Shown piece by piece: positions 5,878 through 13,854 of a stretch of 13,881 nucleotides of DNA. The notes below the pieces were generated by a model. It searched no databases and was not told the DNA's origin. It saw nothing but the letters and a program-made list of their open reading frames with translations. Location of the stretch: contig DGDD01000215.1 in NCBI GenBank assembly GCA_002385265.1, forward strand, positions 1 through 13,881, read 5' to 3'. How positions within the stretch are numbered: position 1 is the stretch's first letter; each line of letters starts with the position of its first letter. The stretch is from Chitinophagaceae bacterium UBA3961 (lineage in GTDB: Bacteria; Bacteroidota; Bacteroidia; Chitinophagales; Chitinophagaceae). The translations under genes and the position numbers were made by a program.

Positions 5878-6288
5878 TTACTTAAAGATCTGATTGAACT
5901 CCAAGCGTTCGCCATCGGGTCCGGTAATGTTAAAAAAGGCCACGCCTTTCTCCCAAAAGTTGAGGTGTACGGGCGCTTCTTCTAATACATTGTAACCGTT
6001 TTCTTTTGCGATGCGGAAACATTCGTTCACATCATCTACATCAAAACAGATGTGATCGATGTGACCATCTTTTCTGCTTGTGATGGAAGGAATGATAGGA
6101 TCGGGGAATTGGTACAATTCTAAAACAATTGCATTCAATTCCATCATGATACAGGTTCCCTTTCCTCCTTCATAGTCGAAAGGTTTTCTCATGGTTGTTT
6201 TAAACCCAAGTTTTTTATAGAAAGGCTCGCTTTGGGCGAGGTTGCTAACAGGAATGCCTATATGCTGAAGAGATTTTATTGGAATCAT
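5878..6288 (-). CDS. VOC (glyoxalase/bleomycin-resistance fold) family protein
   Basis: A 136-residue single-domain protein with the two beta-alpha-beta-beta-beta halves of the vicinal oxygen chelate fold. Candidate metal ligands sit at the expected four places: His9 (LQHIGIPV), Glu57 (IVLELYQ), His79 (GHIDHICFDV) and Glu130 (GERLEFNQ). His76 is an alternative to His79. The C-terminal GPDGERLEF stretch is typical of glyoxalase-like enzymes. Members include lactoylglutathione lyase, methylmalonyl-CoA epimerase, dioxygenases and resistance proteins, and the substrate here cannot be assigned. The ATG at 6288 starts ten bases after the stop of the acyltransferase gene, which implies cotranscription; fabH follows 50 bases later. 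Confidence 0.85.
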   Translation of the reverse strand: MIPIKSLQHIGIPVSNLAQSEPFYKKLGFKTTMRKPFDYEGGKGTCIMMELNAIVLELYQFPDPIIPSITSRKDGHIDHICFDVDDVNECFRIAKENGYNVLEEAPVHLNFWEKGVAFFNITGPDGERLEFNQIFK

Positions 6289-6297
6289 AGCAATTAT

Positions 6298-7398
6298 TTA
6301 AACACGTACATACCATTTTTTCTTATCCATCCACCAGCCTGCAAGCCAGCAAGTGAGCATCCACCAAAGTGCGAAGGCAAGTGATGCCCAATAATGTCCG
6401 AGATAGCTGAATACATTTAAGAAGATCCATCTATAAAGCGGTACATCACCTACTTTAATAGTCCACATGAGTATTACGCCCACTTCACTTAGCAAATAAA
6501 TAAAGAGGGGATTCTTGCCTACTGTTTCAAAGAACCAAGCGTATTTGTTTTTTTGGCGAATGTCGACCAAGTAGATGATAGCAGATATGATCATGAGGTC
6601 AATGCCTACGGTGTACAATACGAAGGAACTGGTCCATAGTTTTTTATTGATGGGGAAACTGCTGTCCCAGAAATATGCCAGTGTAATGCAAGCTGCACCT
6701 GCAAGCAATAGGTGCGTCAGGCCTTCAAATGTTTTTCCTTTTTGTTGGATATAGAGTCCGGCAAAGTATCCAAACACCACATTGCCAATTGCGGGGAAAG
6801 TGCTCAATACGCCTTCGGGATCGAAAGCTATTCCTTCGCCATGGTACAAATGGTTTGGACCCATGAGCCATAAGTCGAATTTAAGTGCGGCGTTCCCTTC
6901 CAAAGTGAAATCACCATAGGCACTCATCACCCATTTGTAAGCTACCAATATGAACAAGGTGATACCAAATACCCATTTAGGTTTTAAGAAATACACCATT
7001 AAAGAAGCAATGCCATAGCATAAACCAATGCGTTGCAGTACACCCAAAATGCGGGTATGATCGAAAGGTCTGAATACCCATCCGTTGGCAGTATGGTCTA
7101 CAAAGGGAAACCAATACATGAGGAAGCCTAGTAAGAAAATAAGAAAGGTTCTTTTGAGAATTTTGAGTACCACTTTTGAGGTGGGTAAACTTTCCCATTT
7201 TGGAAGCACAAAACTCATGGCATTTCCTACAGCGAAAAGAAAAGAGGGGAATACCAAGTCGGTAGGGGTGAATCCGTGCCAGTTCGCATGTAACAAGGGG
7301 GCAAATGTATATTCATCTCCTCCTGTATTTACGATGATCATGAAGCAAATCGTGAGGCCTCTAAATACATCCAAGGCCTGAAAGCGTTGAGAGCTCAT
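6298..7398 (-). CDS. HGSNAT/NagX-like (DUF5009) transmembrane acyltransferase
   Basis: A 366-residue polytopic membrane protein with about ten hydrophobic segments. The start SSQRFQALDVFRGLTICFMI, followed by VNTGG, HANWHGFTPTDLVFPSFLF (His37, His41, Asp47) and a long membrane region, matches the family of heparan-alpha-glucosaminide N-acetyltransferase. In that family an acetyl group from cytosolic acetyl-CoA is passed through the membrane to a sugar amine. Bacterial members are often linked to amino-sugar metabolism; here no sugar genes are adjacent, so the acceptor is unknown. The ATG at 7398 is preferred over a TTG at 7434 because QRFQALDVFRG is the canonical beginning. It is the first gene of the unit with the VOC and fabH genes, and is divergent from the alpha/beta hydrolase. 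Confidence 0.85.
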   Translation of the reverse strand: MSSQRFQALDVFRGLTICFMIIVNTGGDEYTFAPLLHANWHGFTPTDLVFPSFLFAVGNAMSFVLPKWESLPTSKVVLKILKRTFLIFLLGFLMYWFPFVDHTANGWVFRPFDHTRILGVLQRIGLCYGIASLMVYFLKPKWVFGITLFILVAYKWVMSAYGDFTLEGNAALKFDLWLMGPNHLYHGEGIAFDPEGVLSTFPAIGNVVFGYFAGLYIQQKGKTFEGLTHLLLAGAACITLAYFWDSSFPINKKLWTSSFVLYTVGIDLMIISAIIYLVDIRQKNKYAWFFETVGKNPLFIYLLSEVGVILMWTIKVGDVPLYRWIFLNVFSYLGHYWASLAFALWWMLTCWLAGWWMDKKKWYVRV

Positions 7399-7471
7399 AT
7401 GCAGTGTTTGATTTGGGAAGATAGTTATTTTCAATCATTCTCATCGTATCTTTAAGCAAAGATTGCCTTCA
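7399..7471. promoter_or_regulatory. Divergent intergenic region with probable promoters
   Basis: Only 73 bases separate the start codons of the acyltransferase (minus) and the hydrolase (plus), so both promoters must overlap here unless one lies inside a neighbour. For the hydrolase, TATCTTTA at 7447-7454 resembles the Bacteroidota TAnnTTTG box except for the last base, with a TTTT 16 bases upstream (7427-7430). For the acyltransferase only the weaker TATCTTCC (7424-7417 on the minus strand) is seen. Confidence 0.4.
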
Positions 7472-8458
7472 ATGAAAAAGCTGAAAATTGCAGTAGTTGT
7501 TTTACTATTGTTAACCATCGTTTACCTACTTGGTCCTCATCCGGCAACTCCTGTATACGACACGAAACTTCCGGATGCTCCGGCAGATCTTCAGCAACTG
7601 AGTCAATATGTTTCTCAGCTTGAACGAGTTCAAAAAGTAAAAGAAGACAACGAGGCCAAGATAGTTTGGAACAATGATTCCATGCCTGCTAAAACAAAAT
7701 ATGCCATTGTTTATTTGCATGGTTTCTCGGCTTCTCATGAAGAAGGCAATCCGGTGCATATCACAATTGCTCGTGAAATGGGTGCGAATTTGTATTTGTC
7801 GCGTTTAGCCGATCATGGCGTGGATACCACCGAACCCTTCATGCAATTAACGGCTGACCGCTATTGGGAGACCTGCAAACAAGCGTTGGCCATTGGATCG
7901 AAATTGGGAGAGAAAGTGATTTTGATGGCTACTTCCACGGGTGGTACCAATGCTTTGCAATTAGCGGCTGCTTATCCTGATAAAATAGCAGGACTGATTC
8001 TTTATTCACCCAATATTGCGATCAATGATCCCAATGCTTGGCTGCTTAACAATCCATGGGGATTGCAAATTGCCCGACTAGTGAAAGGATCAGATTATAA
8101 TATTACGCCTGATCAACGCCCGATCTATAAGAAGTACTGGTATTCAAAGTATCGATTAGAAGGTGCAGTAGCTTTAGAAGAATTGTTAGAAACCACCATG
8201 AACGAAGAAACTTTCAAAAAAATACACCAGCCTACTTTAGTGCTCTGTTATTACAAGGATGAGGAGCATCAAGATCCGGTAGTGAAAGTTTCGGCCATGA
8301 AAACCATGTTTGAGCAGTTGGGAACAGCCGCAGCCAACAAGCAAATGGTTGAACTTCCCAATGTTGGCGACCATGTTTTAGCCTCTCCTATTAAATCAAA
8401 GGATGTAGAATCGGTCTTAAAGTATACCAGAAGCTTTGTGAAGGCACAGTTCCAATAG
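7472..8458 (+). CDS. Membrane-anchored alpha/beta hydrolase
   Basis: A 328-residue alpha/beta hydrolase. Residues 4-21 (LKIAVVVLLLLTIVYLLG) form one hydrophobic segment that acts as an uncleaved anchor or signal. The oxyanion-hole HG lies in YLHGFSASHEEG. The nucleophile elbow reads A-T-S-T-G with Ser155, so the usual first glycine of GxSxG is alanine. Asp268 in HQDPVV (Asp263 is an alternative) and His301 in VGDHVLASP complete a plausible triad. These enzymes cleave esters, amides or lipids; the closest functional analogy is carboxylesterase/lysophospholipase-like, without a firm substrate. The ATG at 7472 is preferred over the TTG at 7463. No operon partner is visible: typA follows after 200 bases with its own likely promoter. 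Confidence 0.85.
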   Translation: MKKLKIAVVVLLLLTIVYLLGPHPATPVYDTKLPDAPADLQQLSQYVSQLERVQKVKEDNEAKIVWNNDSMPAKTKYAIVYLHGFSASHEEGNPVHITIAREMGANLYLSRLADHGVDTTEPFMQLTADRYWETCKQALAIGSKLGEKVILMATSTGGTNALQLAAAYPDKIAGLILYSPNIAINDPNAWLLNNPWGLQIARLVKGSDYNITPDQRPIYKKYWYSKYRLEGAVALEELLETTMNEETFKKIHQPTLVLCYYKDEEHQDPVVKVSAMKTMFEQLGTAAANKQMVELPNVGDHVLASPIKSKDVESVLKYTRSFVKAQFQ

Positions 8459-8555
8459 CTCGTATTATTTGTTATTTTTTCGTTACTAATTGGCTCAAAT
8501 TCAGCGCTATCGGCAATTTTAGGGACCGGATAGTGATAATCCCCTTTATTTGTTG

Positions 8556-8563
8556 TACATTTG
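8556..8563 (+). promoter_or_regulatory. Putative typA promoter -7 box, TACATTTG
   Basis: TACATTTG fits the TAnnTTTG -7 consensus of the Bacteroidota primary sigma factor. It lies 95 bases before the typA ATG. No good TTTG -33 box is present at the expected distance, so the call rests on the one element. A GC-rich imperfect hairpin (8578-8585 with 8612-8619) would lie in the leader. Confidence 0.45.
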
Positions 8564-8658
8564 CACCCTCAAAAAACTTGGCCGGGGTGAACGCTGTGCT
8601 ACATCTGCCATCCGGCTGGTGATCAACTGCTAACTGCTTGCCTTTCAAAGCAATACAA

Positions 8659-10473
8659 ATGAATATTCGCAACATCGCAATTATCGCTCACGTTGACCAC
8701 GGTAAAACTACCCTGGTTGATAAAATCTTACACGCCACTAAAGTATTCCGCGACAATCAGGAAACAGGCGAATTGATCATGGATAACAACGACCTCGAAA
8801 GAGAGCGTGGTATCACCATTTTCAGTAAAAACGCCGCGGTTACTTACAACGACGTTAAGATCAACGTAATTGATACTCCAGGCCACGCCGACTTCGGTGG
8901 TGAAGTGGAGCGCGTTCTTAAAATGGCCGACGGGGTAATCTTGTTGGTGGATGCATTTGAAGGACCCATGCCTCAAACTCGTTTCGTATTGCAAAAAGCA
9001 TTGCAGTTGAACTTGAAGCCTATCGTGGTAATTAACAAAGTAGACAAGCCGAACTGTCGTCCTGATGAAGTGCACGATGCTGTTTTCGAATTGTTTTTCA
9101 ACCTCGATGCTTCTGAAGAGCAGTTGAATTTCCCTACCTACTACGGAAGTGGTAAGAACGGATGGTTCAACGATTCTTTAACTCAGATCGATAATATCAA
9201 TCCTTTGTTGGATGGTATTTTGAAATATGTTCCCGAACCTAAAGTAGCTGAAGGTCCTTTGCAAATGCAAATTACCTCTTTGGATTACTCTTCTTTCTTA
9301 GGTCGTATCGCTATCGGTAAAGTAAGCCGTGGCGTGATCAAAGAAAACCAAGCGGTTGCCTTGATGCAGGCCGATGGTTCTATCAAAAAGCAGAAAGTGC
9401 GTGAATTGTATGTGTTCGAAGGAATGGGTAAGAAAAAAGTTACTGAAGTTGTAGCAGGTGATTTGTGTGCAGTAGTAGGTATCGAAGATTTCAACATCGG
9501 TGATACCATTGCTGATGCTGAAAACCCTGAAGCATTACCGGTGATCAGTGTAGACGAACCAACCATGAACATGTTGTTCTCTATCAACAACTCACCTTTC
9601 TTTGGTAAGGATGGTAAGTTCGTTACCAGCCGTCACTTGCGTGATCGCTTGATGAAAGAAACAGAAAAGAACCTCGCTTTGCGTGTAATGGACAGTGATG
9701 AAGGTGATAGTTTCATTGTTTACGGTCGTGGTATCTTACACTTGGGTGTATTGATTGAAACCATGCGTCGTGAAGGATATGAACTTACAGTAGGTCAACC
9801 ACAAGTAATTGTGAAAGAGATCGATGGTAAGAAATGCGAACCATATGAGAGCTTGGTAGTAGACGTTCCTCAAGAATTTGCTTCTAAAGTAATTGACTTG
9901 GTTACACGTAGAAAAGGTGAAATGCATGTAATGGAAACCAAGGGTGAAATGCAACACTTAGAGTTTGAAATCCCTTCAAGAGGATTGATCGGATTGCGTA
10001 CTCAAATGTTGACGGCTACTACTGGTGAAGCTGTAATGGCTCACCGTTTCATCGATTACAAACCGTGGAAAGGACCTATCCCCGGAAGAAACAACGGTGT
10101 ATTGTTAGCAAAACAAACCGGAACAACAACCGGATACTCAATTGACAAATTACAAGACCGCGGTACTTTCTTTGTTGACCCGGGTGAAGATGTTTACGCT
10201 GGTCAAATTATTGCGGAACACATCAAACCAGGCGACTTAGTGGTAAATGCAATTGAAGGAAAGAAATTGACCAACATGCGCGCCAGTGGTAGTGATGCAG
10301 CTACTAACATCGCTCCTAAAGTATTATTGACTTTGGAAGAATGTATGGAATACATTCAGTTTGATGAGTGTATTGAGGTAACGCCTAATTTCATTCGTAT
10401 GCGTAAAACCATTTTGGATGAAGAAGAGCGTAAGAAGCAGTTGAAGAGAATGCAAGCAGAAGCGGTGAATTAA
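8659..10473 (+). CDS. typA: Translational GTPase TypA/BipA
   Basis: A 604-residue ribosome-associated GTPase of the EF-G/LepA superfamily that acts in 50S assembly and stress or low-temperature growth. Motifs in order: G1 [10 protein letters not shown] (10-19), G2 RERGITI, G3 [12 protein letters not shown]4 NKVDKP, and a G5-like region around YYGSGKNGW. The C-terminal half holds the family signature region [18 protein letters not shown], then the segment [23 protein letters not shown], and the [13 protein letters not shown] region of the specific C-terminal domain. Length is normal (about 600-610). The ATG at 8659 ([15 protein letters not shown]) is chosen; an open in-frame stretch upstream has only a TTG at 8638 and leads into non-homologous sequence. 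The gene is single, with its own promoter and a hairpin terminator 27 bases after the stop. It is convergent with the tRNA and the acyl-CoA ligase. Confidence 0.97.
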   Translation: MNIRNIAIIAHVDHGKTTLVDKILHATKVFRDNQETGELIMDNNDLERERGITIFSKNAAVTYNDVKINVIDTPGHADFGGEVERVLKMADGVILLVDAFEGPMPQTRFVLQKALQLNLKPIVVINKVDKPNCRPDEVHDAVFELFFNLDASEEQLNFPTYYGSGKNGWFNDSLTQIDNINPLLDGILKYVPEPKVAEGPLQMQITSLDYSSFLGRIAIGKVSRGVIKENQAVALMQADGSIKKQKVRELYVFEGMGKKKVTEVVAGDLCAVVGIEDFNIGDTIADAENPEALPVISVDEPTMNMLFSINNSPFFGKDGKFVTSRHLRDRLMKETEKNLALRVMDSDEGDSFIVYGRGILHLGVLIETMRREGYELTVGQPQVIVKEIDGKKCEPYESLVVDVPQEFASKVIDLVTRRKGEMHVMETKGEMQHLEFEIPSRGLIGLRTQMLTATTGEAVMAHRFIDYKPWKGPIPGRNNGVLLAKQTGTTTGYSIDKLQDRGTFFVDPGEDVYAGQIIAEHIKPGDLVVNAIEGKKLTNMRASGSDAATNIAPKVLLTLEECMEYIQFDECIEVTPNFIRMRKTILDEEERKKQLKRMQAEAVN

Positions 10474-10500
10474 TTTGATCATTAGTTGATTTTAAATAGA

Positions 10501-10534
10501 AGTCCCAACTTCGCATAGCGAGTTGGGACTTTTT
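10501..10534 (+). terminator. Rho-independent terminator of typA
   Basis: AGTCCCAACT (10501-10510) pairs perfectly with AGTTGGGACT (10521-10530), and the inner CGC/GCG pairs extend the stem with one bulge. The T-run 10530-10534 follows directly. On the other strand the T-richness after the stem is poor, so it mainly serves typA, though it could also stop minus-strand transcription from the tRNA. Confidence 0.85.
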
Positions 10535-10555
10535 CATTTTCACATTCACAAACTT

Positions 10556-10579
10556 TTGAATTTGCGAATTAGTTAGTGG
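10556..10579 (+). repeat. Period-8 GAATTA repeat on the tRNA 3' side
   Basis: TTGAATTT (10556), GCGAATTA (10564) and GTTAGTGG (10572) follow in register of eight bases, and the last unit overlaps the tRNA 3' end. It resembles the repeat at 10661-10684 on the other side of the tRNA. Confidence 0.4.
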
Positions 10580-10648
10580 TCTCACCAAGAATCGAACTTG
10601 GATCAAGCGTTTAGGAAACGCTCGTTTTATCCATTAAACTATGAGACC
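10577..10648 (-). tRNA. tRNA-Arg (anticodon CCT)
   Basis: A 72-base cloverleaf. The acceptor stem GGTCTCA pairs fully with TGAGACC. The D arm has stem GTTT/AAAC around an AATGGATA loop, the anticodon stem AGCGT/ACGCT closes a TTCCTAA loop with anticodon CCT (reads AGG), a four-base variable loop follows, and the T arm CCAAG/CTTGG closes TTCGATT. The discriminator is A. CCA is not encoded (CTA follows), as is usual where CCA is added enzymatically. No other tRNA is adjacent. It lies between the typA terminator and the acyl-CoA ligase 3' region. Confidence 0.95.
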
Positions 10649-10660
10649 GAGAATTGATTT

Positions 10661-10684
10661 GTAAATTAGTGAATTAGTTAATTC
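10661..10684 (+). repeat. Period-8 GAATTA repeat on the tRNA 5' side
   Basis: GTAAATTA (10661), GTGAATTA (10669) and GTTAATTC (10677) are three units in register of eight bases. It lies 13 bases upstream of the tRNA 5' end. The rest of the 308-base gap 10649-10956 outside the named repeats (10685-10801 and 10879-10956) shows nothing I can identify. Confidence 0.55.
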
Positions 10685-10801
10685 GGGAGTCAGTGTTGTT
10701 CGATTAAAATCAATGGATAGTGAAGCCTTCAATAACATTATAGAGCTGAGAAAAAGATAATTTGGGAGTTGATTGCAATTAGCAGTTTAGGCATGAGTAC
10801 T

Positions 10802-10849
10802 CTAATCTGTGTAAATCTGTCTTAATCTGCGTATTCTGTGGTCAAAAAA
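10802..10849 (+). repeat. Four-unit AATCTGTG-type element, copy 2
   Basis: Units after the leading C: TAATCTGTGT, AAATCTGTCT, TAATCTGCGT, ATTCTGTGG, then TCAAAAAA. It aligns with the element at 2792-2839 across its length with one single-base gap, and both begin with CTAATCTGTGT and end with GTGGTCAAAAA. It lies between the tRNA and the acyl-CoA ligase, antisense to the latter's transcript. Confidence 0.8.
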
Positions 10850-10850
10850 G

Positions 10851-10878
10851 CCTAACGCCTAACACCTAAAGCCCAACA
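10851..10878 (+). repeat. Period-7 CCTAACG repeat, four units
   Basis: CCTAACG (10851), CCTAACA (10858), CCTAAAG (10865) and CCCAACA (10872) follow without spacers. It begins one base after the A-run of the preceding element, so the two form a composite. Confidence 0.75.
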
Positions 10879-10956
10879 CACAGAACTCAATAACTGAAAA
10901 TTCACAAGTTACCCATGTTCAAAGTATAATTTAAGAAGTAAAGCACTTATCTACTC

Positions 10957-12738
10957 TTACGCATAAATCCTTTCAATCGCCGCGCCGTATTTCTCCATTA
11001 CTACTTTTCGTTTCAACGACATTTTCGGCGTGAGTTCTCCTGTGTTCACACTCCATTCATTAGGAAGTAGTTCAAACTTCTTGATCTGCTCAACATGATT
11101 GAAAAACTTATTGAAGCTTTCTACCAATTCTTTGTACAATTCTAACACCTTTTCATTTTGAATCAATTTTTCCGGTGCTGTTTCTGTAATGCCTTGTTCT
11201 CTGGCCCATACCAATAAATTCGGAAAGGAAGGAACGATCAAAGCACCCACGAACTTGCGTTCCGGCCCTACTACCATCACTTGTTCAATGAACATACTCT
11301 CCTTTAACTTATTCTCAATGGTAAGAGGCGCTACGTATTTGCCACCACTGGTTTTGAACAGCTCTTTCTTACGGTCGGTGATTTTTAGGAATTTGTTATC
11401 GATAATGGTACCAATGTCTCCTGTATACAACCAGCCATCTTTGATTACTTCTTCCGTTAAATCGGGTCGTTTGTAATAGCCTACCATTACATTGGGTCCT
11501 TTACACAGCACCTCACCATCTTCAGCAATCTTGATCTCAACATTGCTCAATTTTGGGCCTACTGTTCCAAACATTCGGTCTGTGATATCAATTCTATTTA
11601 CACAAATAACAGGGGAGCTTTCGGTTAAACCATATCCTTCCATCACCGGAATTTGTGCTGCCGTGAAAATTCGAATCAAACGTACTTGACATGCTGCACC
11701 ACCGGTAACAATGCACTTTACATTATTACCCAGCGCTTCTCTCCATTTCTTAAATACGAGTTTGTTAGCAATAGCTAATTGAATGCGATAGCTCAATGAA
11801 AGCGGTTTGTTGATTTCAAATTGCTCTGCCAATCCATGTGCCCAAAAGAAGAGCTTGCGTTTGATACCTGTTAAACTGCTTCCGGTGAGCATGATGCGTT
11901 CGTATACTTTCTCCAAAAGTCGAGGAACCGTAGTGAACATATCGGGATGTACTTCTTTCAAATTCTCTCCGATGGTATCAAGACTTTCAGCATAATAAAT
12001 TGACTTACCCGAGAACAGATACACATAGGTCACCATCTTTTCGAAGATATGGTTGAGCGGTAGAAAACTCAACACTTTATGTTCGGAGCCTGAAGGGAAA
12101 CATGGAATACTCGCCAAAACATTGCTCAAGATATTATTATGACTGAGCATCACACCTTTGGGTTTTCCGGTAGTGCCGGAAGTATAGATAATGGTTGCTA
12201 TATCTGAGTTTTTTACTTGGGCAGAAATAGTTGGAACCTGAGCTTCCAGCTCGGGACTAGCTTTGGTCCAAAGTTCTTTCCAATGAGCTGCATTGGCAAC
12301 ATGTTCGAAGGTATAGATCGCTTGTAAAGAAGGTACGCGCTCTTTTACACTCAGCACTTTTAAGAATAGTTCTTCATCGTTTACAAAAGCCACTTTCACC
12401 TGAGCATCGTTGAGAATGAATTCGAGTTCATTTACATTAATGGTAGGATAGATTGGAGTTAGAATGGCTCCTATTTGTTGGACCGCTAAATCAACCATGA
12501 TCCATTCCGGACGGTTTTTTGAAATCAACGCTACTTTATCACTGCCTTCAACAGTGCCGTTGTTTCTGCTTATGCCAAGTGCTAATAACCCGGCTCCGAG
12601 TTTCGTAGTGATCTGTTGAACATCTTTTGTAGTATAGCTTTTCCATTGACCGGCTTCTTTTCCGGACAACATACTATTGGTTGGTCTTTTTTCCAATTGA
12701 AAAGCAATGCAATCAAACAATCGTTGTGGATGAGCCAT
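10957..12738 (-). CDS. Long-chain acyl-CoA synthetase (AMP-forming ligase)
   Basis: A 593-residue adenylate-forming enzyme that activates fatty acids to acyl-AMP and then to acyl-CoA, feeding beta-oxidation or phospholipid synthesis, usually at the inner face of the membrane. Motifs in order: P-loop YTSGTTGKPKG (185-195), GYGLTES (368-374) for adenine and acyl binding, YTGD (438-441), DRKKE (455-459) with KTSGGKYVAP (462-471) at the hinge, and TPKMSLKRK near the C-terminus with the adenylation lysine. GSSLTGIKRKLFFWAHG (286-302) is characteristic of the long-chain (FAA1-like) branch. Length is usual for Bacteroidota members. ATG at 12738 begins MAHPQRLFDCIAFQ. It lies 81 bases downstream of the TPR gene on the same strand and may be cotranscribed or have a weak own promoter (TATTTTG near 12762). 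No terminator hairpin is visible after the stop. Confidence 0.93.
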   Translation of the reverse strand: MAHPQRLFDCIAFQLEKRPTNSMLSGKEAGQWKSYTTKDVQQITTKLGAGLLALGISRNNGTVEGSDKVALISKNRPEWIMVDLAVQQIGAILTPIYPTINVNELEFILNDAQVKVAFVNDEELFLKVLSVKERVPSLQAIYTFEHVANAAHWKELWTKASPELEAQVPTISAQVKNSDIATIIYTSGTTGKPKGVMLSHNNILSNVLASIPCFPSGSEHKVLSFLPLNHIFEKMVTYVYLFSGKSIYYAESLDTIGENLKEVHPDMFTTVPRLLEKVYERIMLTGSSLTGIKRKLFFWAHGLAEQFEINKPLSLSYRIQLAIANKLVFKKWREALGNNVKCIVTGGAACQVRLIRIFTAAQIPVMEGYGLTESSPVICVNRIDITDRMFGTVGPKLSNVEIKIAEDGEVLCKGPNVMVGYYKRPDLTEEVIKDGWLYTGDIGTIIDNKFLKITDRKKELFKTSGGKYVAPLTIENKLKESMFIEQVMVVGPERKFVGALIVPSFPNLLVWAREQGITETAPEKLIQNEKVLELYKELVESFNKFFNHVEQIKKFELLPNEWSVNTGELTPKMSLKRKVVMEKYGAAIERIYA

Positions 12739-12819
12739 AGCAAGCTTTTTAGGTGCTTATTCAAGCAACAAAATAGTGATTATGGATGTAAATCCACTAT
12801 AAATTAGGAATTATCTGGC

Positions 12820-13839
12820 TTACATGCGGGTTTGATAGTACTGCCCCTGCGGTACTTTAAATAGCCTGTTTTGCTGGAGGCGAAGAAATTCTTTGTTTTC
12901 CTCTTCGTGGGTATTGGTCCACATTTGATAAGAAGGTAAGCTGGCACTGGCACCTAACAACCATTGATTATAGGCTTCAAAATAGCCCATTTTCAAGAGC
13001 TGCTGGTGGTGGTCAAACAATCGAAAAGCAAAACGGGTATTATTGCCGTTTGCATACCAATCGAGAATGAATCGTGTTCTCAATTTGGTAATGCTTTCCG
13101 GAGTAATACCATTGGTAACGAGACCACCGTGCTTTTTATATAAATCGAGGCAAGTGGATACAAAGCTGTTCTTTGTGTCCTGACCTTTATAGAAATCATC
13201 GCCGGTATAAAGCTTTTTGTAGCCGTCGAGCAACATCTTTTTGATTTCGATGGTACGGTCGGAATAGCTTTCCATGTTCACGAAGATCTCACCATAAATA
13301 AGGCCCCAGAATTTATCGGCAGAGAAATAATAGTATTTGGCTGCATTGTAGTAGTTGCCGGCGTAATTAGGATCCATCTCAATTCCTTTCTCCCAGTTCT
13401 TAACTGCTTCGGTGAATTCTTTCTTCGTCCAAAGCATTTCGCCGTATTCATTGTACAACACACCACTAGCGGGGAATTTCTTGATTCCAGCTCTGTACAA
13501 GCGCTCGCATTCTTTGCGATCTTCCATGGCTTTGTAAATCAGCGCTGTAATTTGATAGCCTTGAACATCGATGTCTTTCCTTTCTGCTAGTGGCTTGGCT
13601 ACTTGAATGGCCGAAGCATAGTCCTTCTTGAGGTAATGACAAAAAGCGAGGTCCTTTAGAATTTCAAGATTGTCGGGGCTAATTTGGTTGGCGCGTGTGA
13701 GCACAATTACCGCATTCGAATAATCACCTTGACGCATAAAAGTACGCGCCGTTTCTTGCAGTTTGCGTGGATCGTTTTCCTGAGCCATGCTGCAGAAGGA
13801 TGCTAAAACGAATAATAAGAAGAGTAATTGTTGCTTCAT
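12820..13839 (-). CDS. Secreted tetratricopeptide-repeat protein
   Basis: A 339-residue protein with a signal peptide, MKQQLLFLLFVLASFCSMA, cleaved before Q20, so it is probably periplasmic. Residues ~25-185 form about four to five TPR units; recognisable ones are around FMRQGDYSNAVIVLTRANQISPDN, CHYLKKDYASAIQVAKPLAE, LYNEYGEMLWTKKEFTEAVKNW and the stretch up to PNYAGNYYNAAKYYY. TPRs form helical scaffolds for protein partners. The C-terminal ~150 residues (from about KFWGLIYGEIF) are helical and not TPR-like, and I do not recognise them. No catalytic motif is visible. The ATG at 13839 gives the correct signal peptide. It is upstream of the acyl-CoA ligase, with which a functional link is unproven. 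Confidence 0.85.
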   Translation of the reverse strand: MKQQLLFLLFVLASFCSMAQENDPRKLQETARTFMRQGDYSNAVIVLTRANQISPDNLEILKDLAFCHYLKKDYASAIQVAKPLAERKDIDVQGYQITALIYKAMEDRKECERLYRAGIKKFPASGVLYNEYGEMLWTKKEFTEAVKNWEKGIEMDPNYAGNYYNAAKYYYFSADKFWGLIYGEIFVNMESYSDRTIEIKKMLLDGYKKLYTGDDFYKGQDTKNSFVSTCLDLYKKHGGLVTNGITPESITKLRTRFILDWYANGNNTRFAFRLFDHHQQLLKMGYFEAYNQWLLGASASLPSYQMWTNTHEEENKEFLRLQQNRLFKVPQGQYYQTRM

Positions 13840-13846
13840 TGTGCTA

Positions 13847-13854
13847 CAAAACTA
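13847..13854 (-). promoter_or_regulatory. Putative promoter -7 box, TAGTTTTG, for the TPR gene
   Basis: TAGTTTTG on the minus strand matches TAnnTTTG exactly and ends only seven bases before the ATG of the TPR gene, so transcription from it would give a leaderless or nearly leaderless mRNA. No clear -33 TTTG is visible before the window edge. Chance occurrence is quite possible. Confidence 0.3.

Noticed and set aside
7526..7759. Long antisense ORFs within real genes (e.g. 7526-7759 minus, 8728-9075 minus, 9285-9590 minus)
   Set aside because: They are opposite to well-supported coding sequence and have no recognisable features of their own.
10577..10684. tRNA gene as phage or island attachment site
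   Set aside because: No integrase, no duplicated tRNA 3' end and housekeeping genes on both sides; the flanking arrays are low-complexity octamers.
536..12738. A single lipid-metabolism gene cluster
   Set aside because: Patatin, lipid kinase, FabH, hydrolase and acyl-CoA ligase lie on different strands in separate transcription units with housekeeping genes between them, so proximity alone does not support one system.
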